From Hygrophila difformis (taxonomy: Eukaryota > Streptophyta > Magnoliopsida > Lamiales > Acanthaceae): a stretch of 64,000 nucleotides of DNA. Location: contig JAOANR010000004.1 of NCBI GenBank assembly GCA_030278955.1, positions 51,711,459 to 51,775,458 of the forward strand. Direction: 5' to 3'. A program made the position numbers and the translations under genes. Shown piece by piece: positions 1 through 11,100 of the stretch. How positions within the stretch are numbered: the first letter of the stretch is position 1; each line of letters opens with the position of its first letter. Below the pieces are notes generated by a model, which saw only the letters and a program-made list of their open reading frames with translations, ran no database searches and was not told where the DNA came from.

Positions 1-1103
1 TAATTACTCGATCAATACTTATAATTGATTAAATAAAATAATAAATTGTCCCAGTAATCAGTAATCAAAACTTTGATGTTATCTTACCAATAATATTTAA
101 CTTGAACTGTATCATCTTATTAGCCACTTAAGCAAGATATAGAACTTGAAATGTTACTTTTCTTTCTATCAACTTTGTTAGTATTATCCAACCTGTAATA
201 AGCCCCCATGTAAAAGTGCCCGTATATCAAATATGGAAAACCATTTAACTCTTTATTTGATGATTTGGGATGCACTCTTGTGTTCTGTTCCACCTTTTCA
301 TTTATTAAATAAAAGCTTTTATTTCTCGTAATTCAATATTCACCTCTTGTTGACATTAGAAATTAGAATTTGCAAATTTCCGAGTTTAAACAGTTCAACA
401 GTATGTGTTAATTGTTGCAACTAAATTTTGCTTAGTTGAATACTCCACCGGAGAATTGTGCGGCGGTGTGTTGATTGCAATCTTATTAAATTGTGTGAGC
501 ATTATTTTGAAATTTGAAATTGTATAATATGGAGCAATGGTTATGGTTTGACATTGTTTTGACTTTTAAGGATTTTATATGAGGCTACGCTGCATGTGAA
601 GGGATGACCATGAAATTGAAGACCAATTCATGCATCACTAAGAAAAACTGATTTTAGTGATGCCATGCCCCTTCAAAAACGTCATTATAAAATTAAATTT
701 CGCAATTATTTTATTCATATTTTAGCGATATCAAAAGAGTGTTACTAGAGAATGTAATATGGTTGCTGATCATCTCCTTGGACATCGTACTCCTAAGGGT
801 AGTATAGAATATTTTACGACACCTCCTGAGTGGGTCTCTAATGTACTTGAATGTGATCTGCTAGATTTGTATTGTTGCAATCTAATTTTGGAATAAAATG
901 GCTCCGGCCCTCCACTTCTCTCGAAAAAGAGCGCCCCCAACTACATTTTTCTTTTTTTTTAAAAAAAAAAAAAAATTGTGCTAGTCATTGGTTGCCTTGT
1001 TCAAGACAAATATATATATTGTATATATATAGAGGGAGTATATTGTATGGTTCACCTAGGAATATCACGAGTTTGTAGTTGGCGAATTTACTAGTTTGAT
1101 CAT
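1..1103. other. Intergenic region with a LINE remnant
   Basis: AT-rich non-coding sequence with no intact gene. The only coding trace is the RNase H-like remnant at 727-893, listed separately. A poly-T/poly-A run lies near 950-975. Confidence 0.6.
727..893 (+). pseudogene. Decayed LINE/RNase H-like C-terminus
   Basis: Read in one frame from about 727 to a TAA at 893, the translation contains a motif like the C-terminal end of plant retroelement RNase H domains: RECNMVADHLLG, followed by PPEWVSNVL. In the family the usual form is H-x-x-RExNxxAD-x-LA followed by a Pro-Pro segment. No RNase H core, reverse transcriptase or start codon is visible upstream, so this is at most a 5'-truncated relic. 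It could also be a fragment of a host RNase H-like gene, since these domains are shared. The assignment rests on a short motif. Confidence 0.45.
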
Positions 1104-1115
1104 CACAAAGTTGTA

Positions 1116-1215
1116 TTTTTTTTTATAAGCCATTAAAAGCCTGGAAAAGGATCATAGGAGTCTATACCGAAAGAGAATAAAAAAGAGTGATAGGGGCCCG
1201 CCTGGGATTCGACCC
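1116..1215 (-). mobile_element. tRNA-derived SINE, 5'-truncated copy
   Basis: Member of a SINE family seen three more times in this window. On the minus strand it keeps a Pol III B-box-like GGTCGAATCCC and the family tail, seen on the plus strand as a T-run followed by AAGCCATTAAAAGCCTGG. It is flanked by 12-bp imperfect target-site duplications, cacaaagttgta at 1104-1115 and cacaaaattgta at 1216-1227. The tRNA-like A-box end is missing. Confidence 0.7.
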
Positions 1216-1425
1216 CACAAAATTGTAAAATTGTTGGCCAATCTGCATTTTAAAAGAAAATGAAATACAGAAAACACAAATATTTGAGAAGCCCAAGGCC
1301 CAAGAAACCTATGGGCTGTGGCTTTACATAAGTAGGCTGTCCGGACTCGGAAATGCTATTCCAAAATGAAAACTGGAAAGTGTTTAAGATGTCATGGCCA
1401 CGTTTATTTTGAAAGATTATAGTAG

Positions 1426-1988
1426 CAGTGGCGGACGCAGAAATTTGCAGGTGGTAGGGCTGAAATTTACTTTAATAAAAAAAAAACTCCCCGTCTCATT
1501 TCAAATGTTCACATTCTATTTCGGTCCGTCCCACTACAATTGACACATTTTCTTATTTAAACTTTTTTTGCTCTTTCAAATAAACATCACATCAACTATT
1601 TACTCCACATTAACACAATAATTTATTCTATCTAAAATACCGTGTCCAAAAGAAATGGGACGGAGGAAGTATATGATTTCTTGTTTGGCACACTAAAACA
1701 CACATGAAATGGCAAAAAATATCAAAGTTATGAACATTTTTTTCTCTTTTACATTCACACAAAATTAATAACTCTTTTCAATTATATGGCATTCACAAGA
1801 TATTAATTTTAAGTTGCAAGGCTTTAAAAAAAACTCATTTGTAGTAGGGCTTTAGAAACCAATTAATAATATACTAATATAATAATTACTATAAATTTAA
1901 AATAAATAAATACTATATATATTAAAGAAAAAAAAAAGAAGAAGGTGGGGCTGGAGCCCCACCCAGCCTAGGCGTGGATCCGCCACTG
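1426..1988. mobile_element. Non-autonomous hAT element (CAGTGGCGGA termini)
   Basis: The element begins CAGTGGCGGA and ends TCCGCCACTG, an inverted repeat. It is flanked by a perfect 8-bp duplication tatagtag (1418-1425 and 1989-1996), the hAT hallmark. At 563 bp it has no transposase ORF and would need to be moved by another element. A Stowaway-like MITE sits inside it. Confidence 0.85.
1483..1672. mobile_element. Stowaway-like MITE remnant
   Basis: Ends resembling CTCCCCGTC / GTCCGTCCC on the left and GGGACGGAGGAAGTA on the right match the Stowaway (Tc1/mariner) terminal signature seen in better copies elsewhere in this window. The left end looks duplicated or degraded and the TA duplication is only clear on the right. 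It is nested in the hAT element. Confidence 0.55.
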
Positions 1989-1996
1989 TATAGTAG

Positions 1997-4626
1997 TATT
2001 AAATGAATTTTCTTATTCAAACTAATTACATAATTAGTTCGTAGAATTTTTTGCTACACATCCAGGTATTAGTTCATACTTCATAGAATTAAATCCTTGT
2101 TAAGAATAAACTTTTATTGGGACGAGAACTTGATCCAGTAATCAAGTCCGTTATAGTTGATTGTTTGATTCCTTGCCCGGCCTCCTCCAATCCCTTGATT
2201 TTTTCCTTTTGTAATTTGTGTAGCTTGTACTCCCACACCCCCTTTCTCCTCATAATTTATATTCCGGCGTGATTTCAGTGACAAAACTCATAACCTTGCA
2301 TAAATTTTTGCTACGACATTCACCCATGCAGTTTTGTTTGATATATGTAAGAAATTTATTATCGTTGATTATAATGAATACTGTGAAAATGCATAAAAAA
2401 AAAAAAAAAAAATCAATTTGAAGCACCATACTTTTTACACACTCAGCACAGAGGGGTCACTTTGATAACGGAATCTGAATTGATCCATTCAAAGGGACAC
2501 ATCTTTACATTGTGCTTATACTTTAGTGGACCAAATTTGATGCACAAACACAAAATACAAAATACAAAGCAAGAAAGAAGATGATGGAGAATGAGAGAAA
2601 GGCAAAAAATTCCAAAGGCCCATGTGAGAGATTCCACTTTCATGGTCTCAATATATGAAATAACCATGTGACACTATCACATTCACAGATGTGTACCCCT
2701 CACCCTTTTCTCAACACACCAATGATACAAACATACATATACATATGTGCATATACTCATATATATATATATATACTTTTGCCTGCCTTTTTTTCAAATT
2801 TCTTCACATCCCTTTTTCTTTGATTTTATTTGTTTTGGGACCAGGTCATGCTGTGTGACAGATTGAGTGGTCATTATATTGTGAAAAGTACTTCTTCTAC
2901 TACAATAGTGTATAGATACACAGACCAAGTCACCACCAACATGCCATTATTCCAAATAGACAGACACAATGGCAGGCAGTCTTGTCCATAAGTCAATGGA
3001 AGTTGAGCCATCAGTTTTACTCTCCTTTGCCCCACTCTCATTTTCTTGTGACTTTCTTCAGCCAAGTGTTGTGTCATGTGTGTACCTGTAAGCTGTAATG
3101 ATAAGTGCAGCAAGAGATAAATGGATACATCATACATGATACATATGTATGTGTATTAACCTACATTTAGCAGTTCATGCATGAAAAACACAGAACTAGA
3201 TCATGTTAGTTACTCCTCCATTATTTAACATTTTTTTGTAAATTGAGGAATAGGAGTAGAAATTCAGTCAAGAATTGGCACCCCACCAATTCATGGCAGG
3301 ATAATTTTTAAAGATTGGTGTAGCTTCCATGCTTTAGGCTAGCTGTGATGAGTTTGATAATTATTAAGATCCTTTTAATTTTGTGTACTGGTGTTTGATG
3401 TGCCTTTGCTAATTGTTTATTAAACCACTTTTTACATACTTTAAGCTGCTTTTAAAGCCATTCTCCCATTTAAGAATTTGATTCAAGAATTTTATCAACC
3501 CCACGTAATGACTCTTCGGTGTTCTTTACTTCACTGATGTTGCTTTTTTCCATCATGAACTGCAAAATATTATAACTAATTAAAGCCAAAAGTTCGAATA
3601 AATTGGGATGATGATTGTTGGATTTCAATAATTTTCCAGCATGTAGATTACTTGTTTTAATCGATAGGACTCGTAAAGCATTAGCTAGGACTATTCGAGG
3701 GCAATGTTATCCATATATGTTGCGTGTCATTTTTCTTTTTTATTTATTTATTTATGTATTTTATTTAAATTACCTAATACTATGTTGGTTCTTCCTCTAT
3801 GGACATAAATTTGAGTTATTTTTTCAGTACTGATTGAATTTATTATCTATTTTGATCACCATATTTGACCTTCTGTCTCTGTCATTGCGTCACCATTTTT
3901 GAATTCTATGGACAAATCTCAATCAGTTAAATAGTAACACTAATAATAGTGGTTAGTGATAGCAATATGGATATATGCTGGTATCTTGCTATTGAATTTA
4001 GTATTTAAAGTACAGTTATAGTAGAATATAGTTATTATTATAATAAAAATTAAATAAGTATTTCAATCCAATTCATCATACATCACTAGTGGATTAGCAA
4101 CCAAAAGTAGTAGTATTACTATTTTCAAGTCATCTAGTTGAGTTTATATTTGTTTAGTAAAGGCCCCGGTGGCTTAAACAAACGAAAAGTATCCATAATC
4201 ACAACCAGAATAATAAAATCCAATGAATTTAAAGAAAACCACAATAACAATACCCGGATTTTCTTTTTAAAAAAATGTTAATTGCAAAATATAGTAGATA
4301 CCTCTACAGTCTACACAGATTGCATGACTAATTTCGTGTGATTTCCACTTGGGAAATGAAACTTTGTTGGGGGAATAATTTATATTTACTACAGATCACA
4401 TATAGTACTTCATATATTATTTGACACTATTAATAATATACTATACTCCCGGTATTTTTCTTTTGAAAATATACTTTAGAAAGTATGACACCCCCAAAGT
4501 GCCAAGTGCCAAGTCCCAACCATTCGGATGTCATCTAAAAAAACATACTATACCAAAGGTAATAGAAACATTTAAGCAGAAATTTGAATAAATTAAAATG
4601 GATAATAATAGTATTATACTCATAAA
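1997..4626. other. Intergenic region downstream of the PUB gene
   Basis: AT-rich sequence with short simple repeats (poly-A near 2395-2412, TA dinucleotides near 2758-2775). The short ORFs here have no recognisable domain and no codon-level conservation that can be judged by eye. The last 100-200 bp are presumably 3'UTR/terminator of the convergent PUB gene. Confidence 0.5.
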
Positions 4627-5871
4627 TCAAAAGGCTACGACGTCGTCTGGGGGAAGGTCATCGGAATAATGTGGCCAGGAGTCGCGCAGCAGCTTCAACA
4701 GCATTTGAGCTTTCCGCTTCGCCCTCTCCGTGCAGTCACTCTGCACCAACAGCAGAAGTTGCGTCATCACCCCCGCTGCCACCGCCTCTTTCTGCGCTTT
4801 ATCCGACACCGAGCACACCGACAGCAATGCGCCAGCCGCGTACTCCGTCGCGCGATCCGAAATTTTTAGGATGATCTTCACCAGAAGGGGAACCGTTAGC
4901 GCGTGCGCCTCAAACGCCGCGCATCCTGACGGAATCCGGCAGAGGAGCTCCACCGTCGCCAGAGCTCTTTCCGAGTCGCACTTCTCGAACTCTGGCAATT
5001 TGTCAATCAGCGCCTCCACGGCGCCTGCCGCGACCGCCTTGTGGCGGTGCTGCTTCGCCAAGCACAGAGCGAACAGAGATTTGATTCCGGATTTCAACGC
5101 TCGCGGATACGCGAAAGGATAGTTCAAAATCCCTACGATTCCGTCGAACACGCCGTCCGCATTGCTTATCTGCGCTCGGAGCTCTGGCGACCGAATCCCC
5201 GCTGCGATGATCTCAATCATCGTCGCTGAATTCACACGGACGTCGATCGACGAATGGAACAGTAAATTCACCAAATATCCAATCCGTTTCGAATCAGTAG
5301 CTACAAACATACACTCCGACTCGGAAAGCGTGAACATCGACAGAATCGCCAGCGATTCGTGACTCAACCCCGCCGCCTCCACCGCCACACTTCCCCCATC
5401 CCCAAACGCCACATCCAGCAGTACCTCACGTGCGTTGCTGGCAGCAATAATCGCACGATTCTTCTCCGAGTCACGCGCCAATCCCCTCAGCTTCCTCAAC
5501 GCCGAAATCCTCAATTCATACGGACTCGATCCAGACGAAGCTTGATTCAACAAATTCCTCACCAAAGCCGGCTCGGCGGGCTGCTTCGGAGTCGGAATCC
5601 GCTCCACTCCAAACGAGCGGTTGGCGACGCACCAATCCTGAATAAGGCGGCGAAGCGTGTGGTTGGGGATGAGCGTGAAATCCGTGAGCTTCAGCCTGGT
5701 AACCGGACACGTGGTATTCCCTGTGGCGACCCAGTACTCTATGCTCGAACGATCGTACGTCTGACCGGTAGAAACAGTAACGGGGTCGCGCATCAATTCA
5801 AGCGAAATTGGACACCGGAAGTGGTAGGGAATCTGCACGCCGGTATCCAGCGGCTCCAAACTCACAGGCAT
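4627..5871 (-). CDS. U-box E3 ubiquitin ligase, PUB25/26-like
   Basis: A 414-residue intronless protein. The U-box spans about residues 14-88 (CPISLELMRDPV, then TYDR, TCP and NHTLRRLIQDWC). The remainder, about 95-400, is helical ARM-type repeat sequence rich in Leu and Ala. This U-box plus ARM layout without introns and at this length is typical of the plant PUB20-PUB29 group, and the N-terminus looks most like PUB25/PUB26. By family knowledge the U-box recruits the E2 and the ARM region binds substrate, in cytosol or nucleus; Arabidopsis PUB25/26 act in cold and immune signalling. The first Met lies seven residues before the conserved PYHFRCPIS start. Relative GC richness against the flanks supports a real gene. 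Orthology to one named PUB cannot be fixed without a tree. Confidence 0.93.
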   Translation of the reverse strand: MPVSLEPLDTGVQIPYHFRCPISLELMRDPVTVSTGQTYDRSSIEYWVATGNTTCPVTRLKLTDFTLIPNHTLRRLIQDWCVANRSFGVERIPTPKQPAEPALVRNLLNQASSGSSPYELRISALRKLRGLARDSEKNRAIIAASNAREVLLDVAFGDGGSVAVEAAGLSHESLAILSMFTLSESECMFVATDSKRIGYLVNLLFHSSIDVRVNSATMIEIIAAGIRSPELRAQISNADGVFDGIVGILNYPFAYPRALKSGIKSLFALCLAKQHRHKAVAAGAVEALIDKLPEFEKCDSERALATVELLCRIPSGCAAFEAHALTVPLLVKIILKISDRATEYAAGALLSVCSVSDKAQKEAVAAGVMTQLLLLVQSDCTERAKRKAQMLLKLLRDSWPHYSDDLPPDDVVAF

Positions 5872-6750
5872 GTTCTTTTCTTGTCACCCCTTTGCCAAAT
5901 TTACTGATAGATGTTTGATTATCTGAAAATTCTAAAAGGGAAAAAGAATAGGAAAAATGGATAATATAAAATAACAAGGGACAAAGAAGTGAGAGTGATA
6001 CTAGAATAAGAGAGGAGAGGACTGCAAATTCTTTTGAACAATGGTGGTGGAGCGATGGTATTATATACGAAGTGGGAACAGAGGGACATTTCTCTGTAGT
6101 TGTTCTGACGGGTTTGTACTATTGTGAGTAGCTAACCATTTCTGACCTGACCTGACCTCACCTGATTCTCCACACGGGGGGTTTATTCTTAACTCGAGAT
6201 GAGGTTGGCTGCTTTGGTTTATGGGGTTCCTGGTCAAGAAAACGTATGTGGGGACTATATGTGGGTATGGTATAATTTAGATTGTTTCATTATTTCAATA
6301 ATTTTACTTTTAAATTTGTAAAAAAAGTGTAGTCTTTTTCTAAGGCATTAAATTAAAAATAGTTAAAAACAATAATTACATGTTAACTGTGTGTGTGTGT
6401 GTGGAGTAGCGTCGCCTAAAGAGTAGAGATTGCTTACTTTAATTAGGGAAGCGTAGGGAGGGATAACAGAGTTAGGGAAGGGAGTAATACTAGTTGTAAA
6501 ATGGAACAACAGCTGGCAAAAGGTGTTGGATATGGGGAAGTGACAGGTGGTCAAAGGTGAACAGGAGAATGTGCTGGGTAACACCTTGTCTTTGTCTCTC
6601 TGCTTTTTTCTTTTTTCCTTTTCTTTGTTTTATTTTTTGGACTTTTATACTATAAGAACCTAGAAAGTAGTAGTAGTAGTAATAATAAAGGAAAAAATGC
6701 TAGTGACTTTAATCCTGTTAAAAGTAAGGTGTATAAAATTAAAACGGAGG
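5872..6750 (-). promoter_or_regulatory. Proximal promoter and 5'UTR of the PUB gene
   Basis: Non-coding sequence between the PUB start codon and the copia insertion. It contains the TATA-like site, a short direct repeat of CTGAC(C) units near 6146-6165, a (GT)n run near 6390-6402 and (AGT/AAT)n near 6665-6690. The copia element begins at 6751, so this is all that remains of the contiguous promoter. Confidence 0.5.
6059..6068 (-). promoter_or_regulatory. Probable TATA box of the PUB gene
   Basis: On the minus strand this reads TATATAATA, about 190 bp upstream of the PUB start codon, followed by a pyrimidine/A-rich leader. Position and composition fit a plant TATA box. The transcription start has not been mapped. 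Confidence 0.5.
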
Positions 6751-7152
6751 TGTTATGCATGTAAACAAGATTGTGAATGTCTAGTGTTCAACATGTGAAT
6801 ATCCATGTTCATGCCTTGATCATAAGGTTAGACATGTGAAAGTCTTGAAATGCATATGCCTTGATTATGAGGTTAGTAAATAGTGAGAGGATAAAAAAGT
6901 TTATAAATAGCCTATGTAATGTATTGAGAAAAGAGAGAAAAAATTTTATGCAAGCTTAATACTTGTTTCATCTCATGCCATAATTGTTAGTTGTTACACT
7001 TTATCCATTTTATTATCCCACCTTTAAACTTCATTTCTTTCACCATTTAATCCCAATTTCCATTACAATACTTCCACTATAAACACAAGCTAATAAGCCA
7101 TATACCATTTTATTATACACATACATAAATAAATATAGTTATTTCTATAACA
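6751..7152 (+). repeat. Copia 5' LTR
   Basis: Starts TGTTATGCAT and ends TATAACA. It matches the 3' LTR base for base except one substitution. The stretch ATAAATAG, then the CTATAAACAC region near 7077-7086, could include the promoter TATA. Confidence 0.95.
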
Positions 7153-7170
7153 CGTTATCAGCACGAGCTC
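7153..7170 (+). other. Copia primer-binding-site region
   Basis: The sequence directly after the 5' LTR reads CGTTATCAGCACGAGCTC. It occupies the usual PBS position and resembles plant copia PBSs, but is not the common TGGTATCAGAGC. The tRNA primer is not assigned. Confidence 0.5.
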
Positions 7171-7380
7171 TATTAGAGTTTGCCAATTCTACCAAGGTTT
7201 TGTTGGAGTTCTGTTGTAAATTTGATTCATACCGGGGTTCTGCCAAAATTTTTCAAATCCAGAAGAAAATCACTTGAGGTAATATATTACAACTATTTTC
7301 AATATCAGTTATGACTAATTTTTCAAAACAGGAATATATGCCGTTGGAAAGATCCGGGGATTAATTATTTATCTTGAAAT

Positions 7381-7569
7381 ATGGATATAAAGATTTATTT
7401 GGAAACAATGGGTCTAGAAAAGACCATTATAAAAAAAAATACGGCCACAGGCCTAGACCGCAGAAAAAAAAAATACGGCCACAGGCCAAGACCTAGAAAA
7501 ACAAAACGGTCAAAAGATCATATTGGTCTATATATGGGAAATAAGCATTTTGCCAATTCTTATTTTTGA
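7381..7569 (+). pseudogene. Copia gag N-terminal remnant
   Basis: The opening residues (DIKIYLETMGLEKTI) resemble the start of plant copia Gag, where an IxLDAMGLxxTI-type segment is usual. After that the frame runs into two near-identical copies of an A-run followed by tacggccacaggcc (near 7431-7490) and stops after 62 codons. No CCHC zinc knuckle is visible between here and the protease. Gag has apparently been mostly deleted and replaced by short repeats. Confidence 0.55.
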
Positions 7570-8132
7570 TAAGAGATAGTGACAGTTCCCTTAATGTGGG
7601 GGCAAATGGCAGCTCTTTGATAAAATAAAGATTTTTGGCTGAAATCCCAAATGCGGGGCATCATAATGACTGCAAGACTATAAGTCTGTAAATGATATAA
7701 ATCAGTCATGTTTAGAATAATGTCACGATTGAGATATGTGATAATATATTAATAAAAATGACATTAATACCAACAGAGTCCATAAATCTTAGTTCGGTTA
7801 TACCAACAGATTTCGTGGGTCTTTAGTTTGGTGTGTACTGACAGAGTCAGATTCTTAAATGGCAAAATAATTGCCAGAAATTATGCCTCTAAAAGGCGAA
7901 GCAATTGAAGAAAAATGCTATCAATATGGCAGGAGGACATAGTCCCATAATTTGTCGTACGACTAATGAATTGGTACTAGTTACCGAGAATTATTGATAA
8001 ATAAAGCAAATAAAGGTTGAAATAAACCTTGCTAAAGTACGACAATATAAATATTACAAAAGGCCATTATTGATATGCTAAATATATCATCGAAAGATAT
8101 ACAAATTTCTTCAATGATACAATATTATTATA

Positions 8133-11100
8133 TTGTTTTTATTACGCTTTGAATTTTTTAATTTCTGCTATATTATTATGCATTGTGTTGTTTCACTTAT
8201 ATTTAATCTTGTTTTAATATTAATTATATCTTGTTTTAATTACAGCAAAATGGGGAATTATAAAAGTGATAATATATGTCTTATTGATAGTGCTTCAACG
8301 CACACGATACTAAAAGACATAAGGTATTTTTCCAATTTAAAAATGGGAGATACAAGCATAAACACAATATGTGGTAGTGCAAATATTATACAAGGAATTG
8401 GCACAGCCAACCTTATTTTCCCAGAGGGAACAAAATTAATTGTGAAAAATGCACTCCTATCTCCCAAGTCTCGAAGAAATTTATTAAGTTTTAAAGATAT
8501 CCGAGAAAATGGGTATCATCTCGAGACATCGACTTCAGAGAATGTCGAATATTTATTAATTACAAATACCACACATGGTAAGAAATATATATTGGAAAAA
8601 TTACCAGCTCTGTCTTCTGGATTGTATTTTTCAAAGATAAATACAATTGAAAATTATCACTTAGACCACAGGTCTAATATTCCCCAAATAAACCAGAGGT
8701 TTATTAATGGCCAGAGGCCCACTAATATATATCATCCCAAAATAGGCCAGAGGTCTATTGGAAGCCATATGTTTACTGATGAATATATGATATGGCATGA
8801 TCGCCTAGGCCATCCCGGCTCTACAATGATGAGGCGAATTATTACAAATAGTCATGGCCATTCATTAAAGGGACAAAAATTGCTGCAACATAATGATTAT
8901 ATATGTGTTGCTTGCTCCCAAGGAAAATTAATTTCCAAACATTCACCAACAAAAGTGGGAACTGAAAGCCCCAGTTTTCTTGAAAGAATTCAGGGCGATA
9001 TATGTGGACCTATAGATCCACCATGTGGACCATTTAAATATTTTATGGTGCTAATTGATGCATCAACACGATGGTCCAATGTTTCATTATTATCATCTCG
9101 CAACCATGCGTTTGCAAAATTACTTGCTCAAATTATTAAATTACGAGCACAGTTCCCTGATTATACAATAAAAAATATCCGATTGGATAATGCTGGTGAA
9201 TATTCATCCCAGAGGTTTGATGAATACTGCATGTCAATTGGCATAACAGTTGAGCATCCTGTTGCTCATGTCCATACACAGAATGGACTTGCTGAATCGC
9301 TTATAAAGCGTTTACAATTAATTGCCAGACCATTATTAATGAGATCTGGATTGCCATTGACAGCTTGGGGGCATGCAATATTACATGCAGCAAAATTGGT
9401 GCGGTTAAGGCCGACACATTATCATGAATACTCCCCTATACAATTAACATTTGGGCATGAACCCAATATATCCCATCTCATAATATTTGGTTGCGCTGTG
9501 TATGTCCCGATTGCACCACCTCAGCGCACAAAGATGGGTCCCCAACGTAGATTGGGAATATATGTCGGGTATGAATCACCATCGATTATTCGATATCTCG
9601 AACCATTAACTGGTGATTTATTTACTGCGAAATTCAAAGATTGTCATTTTGACGAATCTCATTTCCCGACATTAGGGGGAGACAGAAATCAACCAAAGAA
9701 AGAAAAAGAAATCAACTGGAAAACACCGTTAGATTTCTTCGATCCTCGTACAAATGATTGTGAACTAGAAGTACAAAGAATTGTACATTTGCAGAGTATT
9801 GCAAATCAATTGCCGGACGCATTATGCGACTCTAAAAGAGTAACAAAATCTCTTATACCGGCAGCAAATGTTCCTATCAAAATTAATGTCCCAGAGGGAC
9901 CAATTACAAGTGCCAAAGATGAATCTACTGCACGCTTGAAGCGTGGTAGACCACCAGGTTCAAAAGATAAAAATCCTCGAAAGAAAAGAGGATCACAAAT
10001 AATTGAAAGTGACAAAATTACAGAAAATATTCCAGAGGAAAAAGAAGCTCTTGAAGAGCAAGTAGCTCCAGATGAGCAGGAACTTGCAGCTCCAGAGGAA
10101 AATGAACTTGAAAATAATGAAATATCAATCAATTTTGTCACAAGCAGAAATGTTTGGAATCGAGATGCAATTATCATAGATAATGTATTCTCGTACCACA
10201 TAGCACTTGACATCATAAATGATGACGAGGATCATGAACCAAATTCGGTTGATGAATGTCGGAAAAGAAAAGATTGGCCAAAATGGAAAGATGCAATCCA
10301 ATCTGAATTGGATTCCCTGGCTAGACGAAATGTGTTTGGACCGATTGTCAAAACACCAGAAAATATAAAGCCAGTTGGATACAGATGGGTTTTTGTAAGA
10401 AAAAGAAATGACAAAAATGAAATTGTCAGATACAAAGCGAGATTAGTCGCCCAAGGGTTTTCACAGAGACCCGGATTTGATTATGATGAAACATATTCCC
10501 CCGTAATGGATGGAATAACATTTAGATATCTTATCAGTTTAGCAGTCCATCAAAATCTTGAAATGAGATTGATGGATGTTATTACTGCGTATCTATATGG
10601 AAATTTAGATACAGATATCTATATGAAGGTCCCAGAGGGATTAAAAATGTCAGAGACATATGAATCAAATCCTAGACATATGTATTCCATCAAATTACAA
10701 AAATCCCTATATGGACTGAAACAGTCCGGGCGAATGTGGTATAACCGACTCAGTGAGTCATTGATACAAGAGGGTTATACAAATGACCCAATTTGTCCAT
10801 GTATTTTCATTAAGAAAAATGGACAAGGGTTTGTAATCATTGCAGTTTATGTTGATGATCTCAACTTGATTGGAACTCCAGAGGAGCTCCAAAAGGCTAT
10901 TGAATACCTAAAAAAGGAGTTTGAAATCAAAGATTTTGGTAAAACCAAATCATGTCTTGGTCTGCAAATTGAATATTTAAATAATGGAACTTTTGTCCAT
11001 CAAACAGCTTATACTCAGAGAGTATTAAAGCGATTTTATATGGATAAAGCACATCCATTGAGTACTCCAATGGTCGTAAGGTCACTTGATATAAAAAAGG

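Noticed and set aside
4669..5907. Several plus-strand ORFs over the PUB gene, up to 182 codons
   Set aside because: They are GC-driven shadows opposite a well-supported U-box/ARM frame and lack recognisable domains.
9806..10216. 136-codon serine-rich ORF antisense to copia pol
   Set aside because: Shadow of the intact pol frame.
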